A DNA stretch of 53,787 nt. Source: an uncultured Victivallales bacterium (GTDB lineage: Bacteria; Verrucomicrobiota; Lentisphaeria; Victivallales; UBA1829). The notes under the pieces are model-generated. The model saw only the letters and a program-made list of their open reading frames with translations. It was not told where the DNA came from and made no database searches. Below are positions 1 to 9,073 of the stretch, in pieces; positions within the stretch are counted from its first letter, which is position 1; every line of letters starts with the position of its first letter. The stretch is taken from NCBI GenBank assembly GCA_934661375.1, contig CAKUJH010000025.1, forward strand, positions 1 to 53,787. Reading direction: 5' to 3'. The translations under genes and the position numbers were made by a program.

Positions 1-1794
1 TACCGCCGGTTCAGCTCGGCTCTCGCTGGCAGCAGGGTGCGTCCCGGTGTATTGATTCAGAGCATTCTGGGACATTGGCCGCGCGTGGACAAGGATGAGG
101 AACAATGGACCCGGACAATCAATATTGAAGGAGAAGCTGCGCGGTTCTGTCCGCTGGATCCGCAATACCGTCAGTATATTTTCAATACCATTGCCGCTTT
201 GGCAAAAGAAAAACCCTGTTTCTTCCTGGGCGATGATGATATCCGCGGTTTTTCCCCTCATGCGGAATGTTTCTGTCCGCTCCATACGGCAGAATACAAC
301 CGTCGTACTGGAAGCAGTTTCACTCCGGAAGAATACCGGCAGGCGGTACGGAACAGCAAAGTCGGCGATCCGGTTTTCACGGCATATGAACAGCTGCGCG
401 AAGATACCGTCAACGGCGTCTGCAAACTGATCCGGGAAGCGATTGATTCCGTGGATCCGACCATTCCCGCAGGGACTTGTATGCCCGGCTGGGAACAGCG
501 TTTCAACGGAGACGCCGCCAGAGCCATTGCCGCCAAAGGTCAGCCGCCGGTCATGCGTCTCGCCAACGGATCCTATATGGAATCCACCCTGCAGGGATTT
601 GCCGACAACTTTCTGATGACGCAGACTCTCCGGCTGTTCCATCAGAATATTCCTGTGGTGCTGTGTGAAGCAGACACCTGTCCGCACAATCTTTACAGCA
701 AATCCGCCCGGACTTTTCATCTCGGACTTCTTTCTTCCATGTTTGCCGGAGTGTCCGGCGCCAAAATCTGGTATGTCAACGGGTACAAATTCGGTCTGCC
801 CATTTCCCGGAAATATACGGATATACTGGCAAAATACCGCAATCATGACCAGGTGCTTGCCGCTGCTTTGAAAAACGCAAAACCGGAAGGGATTGTCATT
901 CCCGCCTACGACCGTTTCCCGAACTGGCATCCGCTGAATTCAGGCGAGCACAGTTGGCCCGATGAAAACTGGGTAACGCAGCTGCTGGGCGTTTACGGCA
1001 TTCCGTTCCAGGCGTCTTTCCGGCTGGATCAGGACCGCATTTACGCTGTTGCCGGTGCGGACTCCATCCGCCGTTTCTCCGATGAACAGCTCAAACAGCT
1101 GCTGAGCCGCAGGCTTCTGCTGGATGGTCCGGCGACAGTTGAGCTGGTCCGGCGCGGATTTGCTTCGGAACTGGGAGTGAATGCCGAAATGAAGGATTTC
1201 CGTTTCAACCGGGAATTTTCCGCAGACGGCAAACAGCTGTATCCCACCTCGAAAAACCCGAATGTGCCGTTCCTGACGGTTGAGAATCCGGCGGCGGAAG
1301 TTATCACCTGGCTGGGATATGCACCGTTCAACAGCTCTCCGGATATTGAAAAGGCGGCACCGGGTGCAGTGATTTTCCGCAATTCTCTCGGCGGTACGGT
1401 CTGCTCGACCGCCTATCATCTTTCGATTCTCTGGAGCTGGGCGGCGGAAACCCGCAAACTCTGGCTGCTGAATCTGCTGGAACATCTTAACGGCAAACAG
1501 CTTCCGTATGTCCTGGATGAAGATCAGTGGTGTATGATGCTGCATCGCACTTTGCCGGAAGGCGGGGAACTGCTGGGGATCTTCAATCTGGGTTATGACC
1601 CGATGGAAGAATTGCCGCTGCGCTGTCCGGAACAGACTGTCCGGTTTGAACATCTGATCCCGGACGGTGTCTGGAAACCGCTTGCTGTCCGCCGGGACAA
1701 CGACCGCACAATTTTGCCTGTCCGGCTGGAATGCGGCGAAATGGCGGCGATCCGGGTTGTGCCGGGAGCAGAAGATGTGCAGCATGGCAATTGA
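1..1794 (+). CDS. Glycoside-hydrolase-like protein, 5'-truncated by the window edge
   Basis: The frame is open from base 1, so the true start lies outside the window; a GTG at 37 is an internal possibility only. The visible part is about 598 residues. It resembles the TIM-barrel plus C-terminal domain layout of GH42-like proteins. An acidic segment, LGDDDIRGFSPHAECFC, is followed by Cys/His residues, and a later VVLCEADTC strand carries a Glu that could be catalytic. The C-terminal third looks like an all-beta domain. No signal peptide can be judged because the N-terminus is missing. It overlaps the next gene by 20 bp, suggesting translational coupling with a deacetylase and a transporter. 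Family and substrate are inferred; I do not recognise a named enzyme. Confidence 0.6.
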   Translation, partial: YRRFSSALAGSRVRPGVLIQSILGHWPRVDKDEEQWTRTINIEGEAARFCPLDPQYRQYIFNTIAALAKEKPCFFLGDDDIRGFSPHAECFCPLHTAEYNRRTGSSFTPEEYRQAVRNSKVGDPVFTAYEQLREDTVNGVCKLIREAIDSVDPTIPAGTCMPGWEQRFNGDAARAIAAKGQPPVMRLANGSYMESTLQGFADNFLMTQTLRLFHQNIPVVLCEADTCPHNLYSKSARTFHLGLLSSMFAGVSGAKIWYVNGYKFGLPISRKYTDILAKYRNHDQVLAAALKNAKPEGIVIPAYDRFPNWHPLNSGEHSWPDENWVTQLLGVYGIPFQASFRLDQDRIYAVAGADSIRRFSDEQLKQLLSRRLLLDGPATVELVRRGFASELGVNAEMKDFRFNREFSADGKQLYPTSKNPNVPFLTVENPAAEVITWLGYAPFNSSPDIEKAAPGAVIFRNSLGGTVCSTAYHLSILWSWAAETRKLWLLNLLEHLNGKQLPYVLDEDQWCMMLHRTLPEGGELLGIFNLGYDPMEELPLRCPEQTVRFEHLIPDGVWKPLAVRRDNDRTILPVRLECGEMAAIRVVPGAEDVQHGN

Positions 1795-2491
1795 TCTTGC
1801 CGCTGTCCGGCATGGACTGATCTGTCTGACCTTTGATGATGGTCTTTACGAGCAATGGCTGCCGCAGCTGCCGCTGTTTGCCGAGTACCGCGCCCATGCG
1901 ACTTTTTTCTTCAACGGTCTGCTGGAAAAACCGGTTACGGATGCGATGAAACAGCTTCAGGCGGCAGGTCATGCGGTCGGAATCCATACGGTTCATCATC
2001 GGGATGCCGACAGCATGACGCCGGAAAATGAAACGGAATATTTGCAGACAGAAATTTTTCCGCAGATGGAAGCCATGCGTTTCGCCGGTTTGCAGGCGGA
2101 ATATTTCGCTTATCCGAACAATGCGCGGACACCGTATTCGGAACTGGTCATGAAACGGTATTTCCGCCATTGCCGTGCCGGAATATGTCCTGCTGCTCCC
2201 AAAGGATACTGGATTGCGGATCAGCCGCAGGCATTCATCGGTCTGGATGAAATCGCCGAAACTCTGACGCTCGGCGGCTGCGGAATCGGCGATTATTATC
2301 TTTCAACCTGCGATAATCTGGACGCCGCGCTGGAACGGACCGCCGCAGAGAATAAACTGCTTGTGTTTTTCTCTCACGGCATATCCGCGGATGCGTCCAC
2401 CATCAACATGAAAACAGCCATGCTGGAACATCTGCTCCGGAAAGCCGCCGCGCTGTCCATTCAGCCGGTATCTTTTGCGGATTTACCTTGA
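1775..2491 (+). CDS. NodB-type polysaccharide deacetylase family protein
   Basis: This is a metal-dependent carbohydrate deacetylase-like protein of 238 residues. Motif 1 is LTFDDG (Asp pair), motif 2 is HTVHH, and a later YPNNARTPY resembles the family's Arg/Pro/Tyr motif. A late FFSHG segment supplies the usual C-terminal His. I chose the ATG at 1775 because GGGAG lies 6 bases upstream; an ATG at 1784 is an alternative. There is no signal peptide, so it probably acts in the cytoplasm on an imported or internal sugar. It overlaps the upstream hydrolase-like gene and is followed 18 bp later by a transporter, consistent with one operon. Confidence 0.75.
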   Translation: MCSMAIDLAAVRHGLICLTFDDGLYEQWLPQLPLFAEYRAHATFFFNGLLEKPVTDAMKQLQAAGHAVGIHTVHHRDADSMTPENETEYLQTEIFPQMEAMRFAGLQAEYFAYPNNARTPYSELVMKRYFRHCRAGICPAAPKGYWIADQPQAFIGLDEIAETLTLGGCGIGDYYLSTCDNLDAALERTAAENKLLVFFSHGISADASTINMKTAMLEHLLRKAAALSIQPVSFADLP

Positions 2492-2509
2492 AACGGAGAG
2501 TGAAGTTAT

Positions 2510-3490
2510 ATGATACAGAATCTGACACAATTTCTGAACGGGATTCCGTTTTTCAGTTCGGTCTGGTTTGGAGTCATCGCCATGGTGATTGTCGGCGGCA
2601 GCTGGTGCCTGGTCGGTCTGGTGATGGGAGACGCTCCGAAACGCGGCATTGAACCCAGTCTGGTTCAGCTGTTCGGCGCATGTTTTTCCATTCTTGCCGG
2701 ACTGGTGATCATGCTGATCATGAATGCGGTTCCGGTCTGTTCCTGGAAAATCTGGCTGCCGGTGTGCCTGACGTATGCGACGGCGGGAGCATTGAATTTC
2801 GTGATGCTTCAGGTCATGTCATACGCCATGCAGCGCGGCCCCAATGGCATTATTTGGTCGATTATCCAGTCTGCCCTGATTTTCCCGTTTCTGGGCGGAG
2901 TGCTGTTTTTCGGCGTGTTGCTGACGCCGTTCCGGGCAGGCGGTATTCTGACTTTGCTGGCGGCACTGGTGCTGTTCGGTCTTGCCAAAGATCAGAAAAC
3001 GGGCGTCAGAACCAGTGAAAAGAAACGGGGCTGGCGCGGGGCGGCGTTTCTGTGTCTGGCGATCTGCGCAGTGCAGCAGAATCTGATGACAGCGCCTTCG
3101 TATTTTGAGGAAGCCCGCGCGGTAACCAGCATTGCCCGGTCGCTGGCTACGGCTTCCGGAACTTTTCTGGGCGCGTTGGTTTACAATCTGCTGCGAATGA
3201 ATGCGGAACGTCTTGCCCAATTGCGGAGCAATCTGGGACGCTGGACTTTGTGGCGTTACATCATCGCACTTCAGTTTTTCGGACTGGTGTTTTCCTATAC
3301 GCTTTTTTATCCCGGCATGAACGTCATGGCGGATGCCGGACTGGGCGGAATCTGTTATCCGATGATGGTCGGTTCCTGCATCGTAACGTTTTCTCTTGCC
3401 AGTGTCTGCCTGCTGAAAGAACGGATGACACTGCTGCAGGCCATCGCACTGACGGTCTGCATCACGGGGCTGGTGCTGATCTGTCTGTAA
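2510..3490 (+). CDS. DMT-superfamily-like membrane transporter
   Basis: This is a 326-residue integral membrane protein with about ten hydrophobic segments spread evenly along its length. Small and Gly-rich helices and the two-halves arrangement fit drug/metabolite (DMT) or rhamnose-type (RhaT-like) permeases. There is no ATP-binding domain, so it is a secondary carrier. A GGAGAG box precedes the ATG. It follows the deacetylase gene by 18 bp and ends just before a strong hairpin terminator, so it closes the operon. I infer that it moves the sugar or derivative handled by the two upstream enzymes; the substrate cannot be read from sequence. Confidence 0.7.
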   Translation: MIQNLTQFLNGIPFFSSVWFGVIAMVIVGGSWCLVGLVMGDAPKRGIEPSLVQLFGACFSILAGLVIMLIMNAVPVCSWKIWLPVCLTYATAGALNFVMLQVMSYAMQRGPNGIIWSIIQSALIFPFLGGVLFFGVLLTPFRAGGILTLLAALVLFGLAKDQKTGVRTSEKKRGWRGAAFLCLAICAVQQNLMTAPSYFEEARAVTSIARSLATASGTFLGALVYNLLRMNAERLAQLRSNLGRWTLWRYIIALQFFGLVFSYTLFYPGMNVMADAGLGGICYPMMVGSCIVTFSLASVCLLKERMTLLQAIALTVCITGLVLICL

Positions 3491-3510
3491 ATCCACTGTT
3501 CCGGGAAAAG

Positions 3511-3548
3511 AAAAAACGCACGGACTGTTTTTCAGCCGTGCGTTTTTT
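3511..3548. terminator. Bidirectional rho-independent terminator
   Basis: AAAAAACGCACGG (3511-3523) pairs with CCGTGCGTTTTTT (3536-3548), with an inner CTG/CAG extension. A-tracts and T-tracts flank both sides, so it can stop the transporter operon from the left and the argH-to-unknown operon from the right. Confidence 0.9.
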
Positions 3549-3569
3549 ATGGGACAGGGGACTGGACAA

Positions 3570-4688
3570 TCAGCCCAGAATCATGAAGCCGCGCAGCGGA
3601 GATTCCGGCGGAGCCAGAATCTGCAGAGACGCGCCGCGTTTGCCCAGAATGCGGTTTGCCCAGCGGCGGAATTCAATGATGGACATCATATCCCAGTGCG
3701 GCAGAGATTTGCATTTTGCCCGGTCCACGTGTCCGGCATTCACACAGTAAACCGGCAGCACATTGGTCAGCGCAAAAACATCTCCTTCCTGTGCGGAATC
3801 CAGATTGGCGCGCACCCATTTTTTCAGAATGTTCAGCGTTGCAGCGGCACAGAGACAGCCACGTTCCGCCGGATCTTCCGCGTGCTTTGCCAGACTGGCT
3901 GCCGCCAGAGTCGGCTTCGGCCAGTTGCAGACCGTCAGGTCGTAGAAAGACACCGGTTTGACTGCATCCGGCAGCGGAAGTTTTTTCCACGCTGCCGCCC
4001 AGGTAATCCGCCAGGTGCGCCCGTGGATCGGTTCTTCATCCGGCGATTTTTTCGGTTCCCGTTCAAACAGTTTCCACTGCATCCGGACGGTATCTTTTTC
4101 CCGGATGACCGTGAACCGCGCTTTGCCGTTACCGATTCTGCCGGCATTGGTCCACCGCCAGAAATCGTCGCCGACCATCCAGTCGAAACGTTCCCGTTCC
4201 GATTCAAAAATCAGACCCAGCGGCGGATACGGGGCATCATAAATGACTCCGCCGTTTTCGTCGTAGGTTGAAAAATCCGCTATTGCCGGGGCTTCCATGG
4301 AAGAGCCATGGGCGGGGAGCGGCAGAATTCCGATTTTCCGAATGTCTCCGGAGACTCTGATTCCTCCGGCGGAAAGCGTGGTCAGTTCATGGGAATTGCG
4401 CATGGCAATATCCATGGTTACGCAGATCAATCCTTCGGCAACCCGGATTTTGCGGCGGATCTGCGGTTCAGCTCCGAACGGAATGGTGTTGTCGGTTTCC
4501 AGCGTAAGTTCCTCACCGTTTTCGGAATGGTGCATACGGCGCTTGGTGGAAAGCGACATGGTTTCGGAAAGTTCCCCGATTTCCACCGGAAGCGTGGTCA
4601 GGGCGAAAGCTCCCGCCTTGAGCGTGAACGCATCCACGGTCGGAGTATCGGAGGACAGATAAGCTCCGGGCAGTTCTGCACTGATCAT
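3570..4688 (-). CDS. Conserved protein of unknown function, last gene of the argH-murJ operon
   Basis: This is a 372-residue protein that I do not recognise. It has no signal peptide and no membrane segment. The composition suggests a beta-rich fold, with many alternating hydrophobic strands and Trp-rich turns such as DWMVGDDFWRWTNAG and TWRITWAAAW. That pattern resembles galactose-mutarotase-like or hydrolase accessory beta-sandwiches, but no catalytic motif is visible. Its GAGGGA ribosome site overlaps the end of the nitroreductase gene, with only 3 bp between the genes. It is the promoter-distal gene of a seven-gene operon that ends at the 3511-3548 terminator. Confidence 0.6.
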   Translation of the reverse strand: MISAELPGAYLSSDTPTVDAFTLKAGAFALTTLPVEIGELSETMSLSTKRRMHHSENGEELTLETDNTIPFGAEPQIRRKIRVAEGLICVTMDIAMRNSHELTTLSAGGIRVSGDIRKIGILPLPAHGSSMEAPAIADFSTYDENGGVIYDAPYPPLGLIFESERERFDWMVGDDFWRWTNAGRIGNGKARFTVIREKDTVRMQWKLFEREPKKSPDEEPIHGRTWRITWAAAWKKLPLPDAVKPVSFYDLTVCNWPKPTLAAASLAKHAEDPAERGCLCAAATLNILKKWVRANLDSAQEGDVFALTNVLPVYCVNAGHVDRAKCKSLPHWDMMSIIEFRRWANRILGKRGASLQILAPPESPLRGFMILG

Positions 4689-4691
4689 GGT

Positions 4692-5198
4692 TTATCCCTC
4701 AATGGTTACGAGTTCGGAAAGTTCCTTGCGGTCGAACGGACGCGGTTCTTCCGCGGCAAAGCCCAGCGGGGACATTGCAAACGCGGAGTAAGGCTCCTGA
4801 ATGTTCAGCACCTGATTCATTTGCGGACGGCTGAACGCGCAGATCCAGCAGGTACCGAGTCCCTCTGCCGTTGCCGCCAGCACAAAATGCTCCATGGCGA
4901 TGGACGCATCAATATCTGCCGCCGGATTGCCTTCAAAACGATGCCATGAGGCGGCTTCGTTGGTCATCATGACCGCAATGACGGGAGCCTGTCCGATAAA
5001 TTTGAAACGGCAGTTTTCCGTGATCAATGCCCGTTTGGCTGCATCACGCACCAGCACCAGTTTGTACGGCTGGCGGTTGCATGCCGTGGGAGCCTGACGC
5101 ACGGCTTCGGCGATCCTTTTCAAAGCGGCTTCCGGCACCGGGTCCGGCTGATAAGCCCGAATGCTGCGGCGTTTTTTCAGTACATCATAAAATTCCAT
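4692..5198 (-). CDS. Nitroreductase family flavoprotein
   Basis: This is a 168-residue FMN-dependent nitroreductase-like oxidoreductase. The N-terminus KKRRSIRAYQPDPVPE is the family's FMN-phosphate-binding Arg-Ser-x-Arg signature. APTACNRQPYKLV is the usual second FMN contact, and LGTCWICAF occupies the Gly-rich late motif. The length fits the small single-domain subgroup. These enzymes reduce nitro or quinone compounds with NAD(P)H in the cytoplasm; the physiological substrate here is unknown. The ribosome site AGGGG lies inside the murJ 3' end, with 1 bp between the genes. Confidence 0.88.
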   Translation of the reverse strand: MEFYDVLKKRRSIRAYQPDPVPEAALKRIAEAVRQAPTACNRQPYKLVLVRDAAKRALITENCRFKFIGQAPVIAVMMTNEAASWHRFEGNPAADIDASIAMEHFVLAATAEGLGTCWICAFSRPQMNQVLNIQEPYSAFAMSPLGFAAEEPRPFDRKELSELVTIEG

Positions 5199-5199
5199 T

Positions 5200-6771
5200 T
5201 CAGACCCCTTTCTTTCTGAATATCCGGTTGGAAAATGTTTTTACTTCGTCTATCCTCAGTAATATAGCAAGAATCAGGAAGATTGCAAGGAAAATGAACC
5301 CCGCCGCCGCCAAAGACGGAAAAATCCCGACTCCGGCAACAGCTCCGATCCGGCTGTTCACCTGTCCGTAAAGCCATTTCGCCGGCCATAATCCCGGCAG
5401 GGACAGCAGGACCGTCAGGCAGAAGAAGCGCGCCAGCTGTCCCAGCGGCAGACATTTCAACTCCTTCTGCAGCAGTCCCAGCAGAATCAGGTTGTTCAGA
5501 TACGACCCGATCACAGTCGCCAGCGCAATGCCGCCCTGTTTCAGCGGAATCATCAGAAGCAGATTCAGCACCAGATTCAATGCCATGCAGGAAACGGAAA
5601 CCATCATGGGCGTTTTCATGTCTTTGCGCGAATAGAAGCCGGTCAGCACTACTTTCATGGAGGAAAACGCCGGAATTCCGAAGGCATAACAGAACAGAGC
5701 CTGTGAAGTTTCCCGCAAAGCCCGTTCGTCAAACGCTCCGCGGAAATAGACCAGCCGCAGAATTTCCTCGTGAAACAGACACATGAACGCCGTCAGCGGC
5801 ACGGTCAGGAAAAGCAGGAAACGCAGCGAGGCAAACTGCGTGGATACCAGCGTTTCATAATCGTGTTTCTGCGCCAGGCTGGACATTTCCGCCAGCGACA
5901 CGGTGCCGAATGCCACGGCGAACACTCCCACCGGCAGATAAATCAGCCGTTCGCTGTAACTTAAGGACGCCGCGGCATACGGACTGATCCAGGCGGCGAT
6001 CAGACCGTCCGCCAGCACGCTGCCCTGATACGCCAGCGCGCCCAGCAGTCCGGGCAGCGCCAGCACCCATAATTCTTTCAGGGCGCGCAGTCTCCGGAAA
6101 AGTTTTCCGCAGAGGGTCGGCAGAAAACCGTATTTTTTCAGCAGCATCAGCAGCAGAATAAATTCCAGTACGCCGGAAAGCAGCACGGCATACGTCAGCG
6201 CGGAAAGCATACGGAACGGTTCGCCCGTATAAAGCGGACATACCCAGAGCAGGGCGGCTATCATGCACAGATTCAGCAGCAGGCTGAACACCGCCGGCAG
6301 AAAGAAAACCTTCACGCTGTTCAGAATCGAAGTCATCACTCCGATCAGGCAGATAAAAATGCAATAGGGCATCAGCAGAGGGACCAGTTCACATGCCAGC
6401 ACCAGATGTTCCCGTTCAAAACAGGGGCGGAGCAGCAGCGCAATGCCGGACACCGCAACGGAGCAGATACAGAGAATCAGGCTCAGCCACATGAAAATCG
6501 TCGAGAACCGCTTCCGGGCGTTCTCCTGTCCGTGCCTGCCGATGGTCTGCGCCATCATGGGGATCAATACGGTTCCGATCAGTCCTTCGCCGAAGATGCG
6601 GCGGAACAGATTGGGAATTTTGAATGCCAGACTCCAGGCGGACGCCGCCGCGCCTCCGCCCAGAGCATTTGCCATCAGGATTTCCCGGAGGAAACCCAGC
6701 AGACGGCTGGCAAAAGTCGCCCCGGCCAGCGAAGTGGTCTTCTTCAGGATTCTTGCCGCTGCCGAGGCCAT
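5200..6771 (-). CDS. murJ: Lipid II flippase MurJ
   Basis: This is a MurJ/MviN protein of 523 residues, the normal family length, with about 14 transmembrane segments. The N-terminus SRLLGFLREILMANALGGG followed by KIPNLFRRIFGEG is the characteristic MurJ signature, including the Arg residues of the central cavity. It flips lipid II across the inner membrane for peptidoglycan synthesis. It lies 4 bp from ychF upstream and 1 bp from the nitroreductase downstream. Together with ftsW at 12-13 kb it indicates a peptidoglycan-making PVC-type cell. Confidence 0.95.
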   Translation of the reverse strand: MASAAARILKKTTSLAGATFASRLLGFLREILMANALGGGAAASAWSLAFKIPNLFRRIFGEGLIGTVLIPMMAQTIGRHGQENARKRFSTIFMWLSLILCICSVAVSGIALLLRPCFEREHLVLACELVPLLMPYCIFICLIGVMTSILNSVKVFFLPAVFSLLLNLCMIAALLWVCPLYTGEPFRMLSALTYAVLLSGVLEFILLLMLLKKYGFLPTLCGKLFRRLRALKELWVLALPGLLGALAYQGSVLADGLIAAWISPYAAASLSYSERLIYLPVGVFAVAFGTVSLAEMSSLAQKHDYETLVSTQFASLRFLLFLTVPLTAFMCLFHEEILRLVYFRGAFDERALRETSQALFCYAFGIPAFSSMKVVLTGFYSRKDMKTPMMVSVSCMALNLVLNLLLMIPLKQGGIALATVIGSYLNNLILLGLLQKELKCLPLGQLARFFCLTVLLSLPGLWPAKWLYGQVNSRIGAVAGVGIFPSLAAAGFIFLAIFLILAILLRIDEVKTFSNRIFRKKGV

Positions 6772-6775
6772 GGAG

Positions 6776-7876
6776 TTACACCGAGAACCGGACGAAGACG
6801 GAATCGCCGTCCTGCATCACATATTCTTTGCCTTCAATGCGGAGTTTCCCGGCGAGTTTCGCTTCGTTCCAGGAACCGTACTTGACCAGATCATCATAGG
6901 AGACAACTTCCATGCGGATGAAGCCGCGCTGCATGTCGGTATGGATTTTTCCTGCCGCTTCCGGCGCAGTCATGCCGCGGGTGATGGTCCATGCCCGGCT
7001 TTCCGTCGGACCCGCCGTGAAGAATGTAATGTAATCCAGCAGACGGTATCCGGTCCGGATCACGCGTTCCAGTCCGCTCTGTTCCACGCCCAGATCTTCC
7101 AGGAACATTTTAGCTTCATCGGGATCCAGCTGTCCGAGTTCCTCTTCCAGTTTGGCGCAGACCGGCACCACTTCAAAGCCGTGTTTTCCGGCGGTTTCAA
7201 TCAGTTTGCGGGAGATATCTTCCTTGCCGAAATTCTTGAAGGAATCCTCATCCGTATTGGCGCAGACGAATGCCGGCATAAGCGTGAGCAGCTGAAGGTC
7301 GGCAATCACTTTTTTGACTTTCGGATCGGTGCGGTCGGGCTGCGGGATGCGGCCTTCTTCCAGATCCTTCATGAACGATTCCGCAATTTCATATTCCGCC
7401 TTGGTTTCAGCATCTGCTCCGCGCAGTGTCTTGGCAGCTTTCGCCAGACGGTTCTGGAGCAGATCCATGTCGGCAAGCATGAGTTCCGTCAGGATCAGTT
7501 CCAGGTCGCGGGACGGATCAACTGTCGAGCTGACATGCACCACATCCGGATCTTTGAACAGACGCACCACGTGCGCAATGGCATCCACTCCGCGGATATG
7601 TCCGAGGAACTGGTTGCCGAGACCTTCGCCCTTGCTGGCTCCTTCGACCAGACCGGCGATGTCGATGAATTTCAGGGTGGTCGGTACGATCTTGGCGGAA
7701 TGTTCCATCTTCGCCAGTTCATCCAGACGGCTGTCGGGAACCGGAACGATTCCGGTGTTGGGGTCAATGGTGCAGAACGGGAAATTGGCGGCCGCCGCGC
7801 CGCCTTTGCACAGCGCATTGAACAGAGTGGATTTCCCCACGTTGGGAAGTCCCACAAAACCACATGCAAAACCCAT
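6776..7876 (-). CDS. ychF: Redox-responsive ATPase/GTPase YchF (Obg family)
   Basis: This is a 366-residue Obg-family P-loop protein. It starts MGFACGFVGLPNVGKST, with a Walker A motif at residues 9-16. A switch-like DIAGLVEGASKGEGLGNQFL follows. The C-terminus is a TGS domain ending GKEYVMQDGDSVFVRFSV. Family members bind ribosomes and often prefer ATP over GTP. AAGGA lies 6 bases before the ATG. It sits in the middle of the long operon between the dCMP deaminase (45 bp gap) and murJ (4 bp gap). Confidence 0.96.
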   Translation of the reverse strand: MGFACGFVGLPNVGKSTLFNALCKGGAAAANFPFCTIDPNTGIVPVPDSRLDELAKMEHSAKIVPTTLKFIDIAGLVEGASKGEGLGNQFLGHIRGVDAIAHVVRLFKDPDVVHVSSTVDPSRDLELILTELMLADMDLLQNRLAKAAKTLRGADAETKAEYEIAESFMKDLEEGRIPQPDRTDPKVKKVIADLQLLTLMPAFVCANTDEDSFKNFGKEDISRKLIETAGKHGFEVVPVCAKLEEELGQLDPDEAKMFLEDLGVEQSGLERVIRTGYRLLDYITFFTAGPTESRAWTITRGMTAPEAAGKIHTDMQRGFIRMEVVSYDDLVKYGSWNEAKLAGKLRIEGKEYVMQDGDSVFVRFSV

Positions 7877-7921
7877 AGTAAATCCTTTTCCTTATTTATA
7901 TGTTTTATTCTGAAATGTTTT

Positions 7922-8401
7922 TTATTCCGCCGGTTTCCAGTCAATGGCACGCAATACCACGCCGGCTTCGTTGAGAATCCGCCGGGATGTGGAATCTATG
8001 GAATAGCGTTCTCCGTAGACTACTTCCGCAATTCCCGCATTGATGATCATTTTGGCGCAGAGCAGACACGGGCTGAACGTTGTGTACAGCGTGGCGTCCT
8101 TGACTGCAATGCCGTGGTATGCCGCCTGCACAATGGCGTTTTCCTCTCCGTGACAGCAGAGGCATTCACCCAGTGCGGTCCCGGACGGCGCATCCGAGGA
8201 ACAGCGGCTGCATCCGCCGTCGCAGCAGTTGGTGATGCCGCGCGGAGTTCCGTTGTACCCGGTGGAAATGATCCGGCGGTCCTTCACAATGACTGCCGCC
8301 ACCTGCCGCCGGCAGCAGTTGCTCCGCAATGCCACCACTTGCGCGATTTTCATGAAATACTCATCCCAGTCGGGACGAACCGGATGTTTTGTATTGTTCA
8401 T
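7922..8401 (-). CDS. dCMP/CMP deaminase family protein
   Basis: This is a 159-residue zinc-dependent deoxycytidylate deaminase-like enzyme that would produce dUMP for thymidylate synthesis. The catalytic zinc motif is CHGEENAI, a His-Gly-Glu form of the usual His-Ala-Glu, and PCLLCAK provides the two Cys ligands. CCDGGCSRC in the insert probably binds a second, structural zinc, as in the dCMP deaminase/ComEB group. The N-terminal WDEYFMKIAQVVALRS is also typical. AAAGGA precedes the ATG. It is the third gene of the argH operon. Confidence 0.9.
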   Translation of the reverse strand: MNNTKHPVRPDWDEYFMKIAQVVALRSNCCRRQVAAVIVKDRRIISTGYNGTPRGITNCCDGGCSRCSSDAPSGTALGECLCCHGEENAIVQAAYHGIAVKDATLYTTFSPCLLCAKMIINAGIAEVVYGERYSIDSTSRRILNEAGVVLRAIDWKPAE

Positions 8402-8416
8402 CGCAAATTCCTTTCC

Positions 8417-9070
8417 TCAGGATTCCGGCTGTCCGTCTTCCTGCGGACTGGATACCGGTTTGAATGCAGGTTTTTCCTTGAAAAACAGTCCGCAGAGCTG
8501 TTCCGTGAACTGCCGCATGTCCCGGAGGGCATCCGGGGATTCCGCCGGTGCGGTGATCCGCAGTTTGACCAGGTGATTTCCGTACGGAAACAGCAGAATT
8601 TCCGACTGATAGGTTTCTCCCGCCAGCCGGAACTGCCAGACCCCGTGCAGGGCGCGGAGCTGTCCGTCATGCACCCATTCGGATTCTCCCGTGTTTTCCA
8701 CGGCTTCCGTCTGTTCGGATTTTTCCGGCAGATTCCGGATTTGTTTTTCCACTTCTCCGTAGTGTTTGCGTAAATCCTCCGGAGAAATTTTCTGCGGATT
8801 TTCCGACAATGCGTAAACAAACACATCGGCAGTGCAGCCGCCCCGGTTTCCCGCGAAGCGGATCAGGGTTCCCATGACCGGATTCGGATTTTTCCGCACT
8901 TCCGATTTTGTATAACTCCCGATGACCGCAGGGAAAACCACCCCCGTATGTTCTTCCGTGAAAGCGGTATTTTCCGGCAGATAAACTGTTTTGTTCTGCT
9001 GCGCGGAAAGCCGTCCGGCGAACATAAGAGCCAGAGACAGCATCAGAATCCGTGTTATTGCCGAAAACAT
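8417..9070 (-). CDS. Secreted protein of unknown function
   Basis: This is a 217-residue protein with a clear signal peptide: a short basic start, a hydrophobic stretch LMLSLALMFAG, and an SAQ-type cleavage site near residue 24. The mature part has no Cys pattern or enzymatic motif that I recognise. It is mixed alpha/beta and ends in a low-complexity Pro/Glu/Ser tail. A GGAG box is spaced 9 bases from the ATG. It lies 3 bp after argH and 15 bp before the deaminase gene, so it is co-transcribed with both. A periplasmic location is inferred from the signal peptide. Confidence 0.7.
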   Translation of the reverse strand: MFSAITRILMLSLALMFAGRLSAQQNKTVYLPENTAFTEEHTGVVFPAVIGSYTKSEVRKNPNPVMGTLIRFAGNRGGCTADVFVYALSENPQKISPEDLRKHYGEVEKQIRNLPEKSEQTEAVENTGESEWVHDGQLRALHGVWQFRLAGETYQSEILLFPYGNHLVKLRITAPAESPDALRDMRQFTEQLCGLFFKEKPAFKPVSSPQEDGQPES

Positions 9071-9073
9071 CGT

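Noticed and set aside
6443..8773. A 776-residue plus-strand frame across murJ, ychF and the deaminase gene
   Set aside because: It crosses three confident minus-strand genes and has no recognisable domain.
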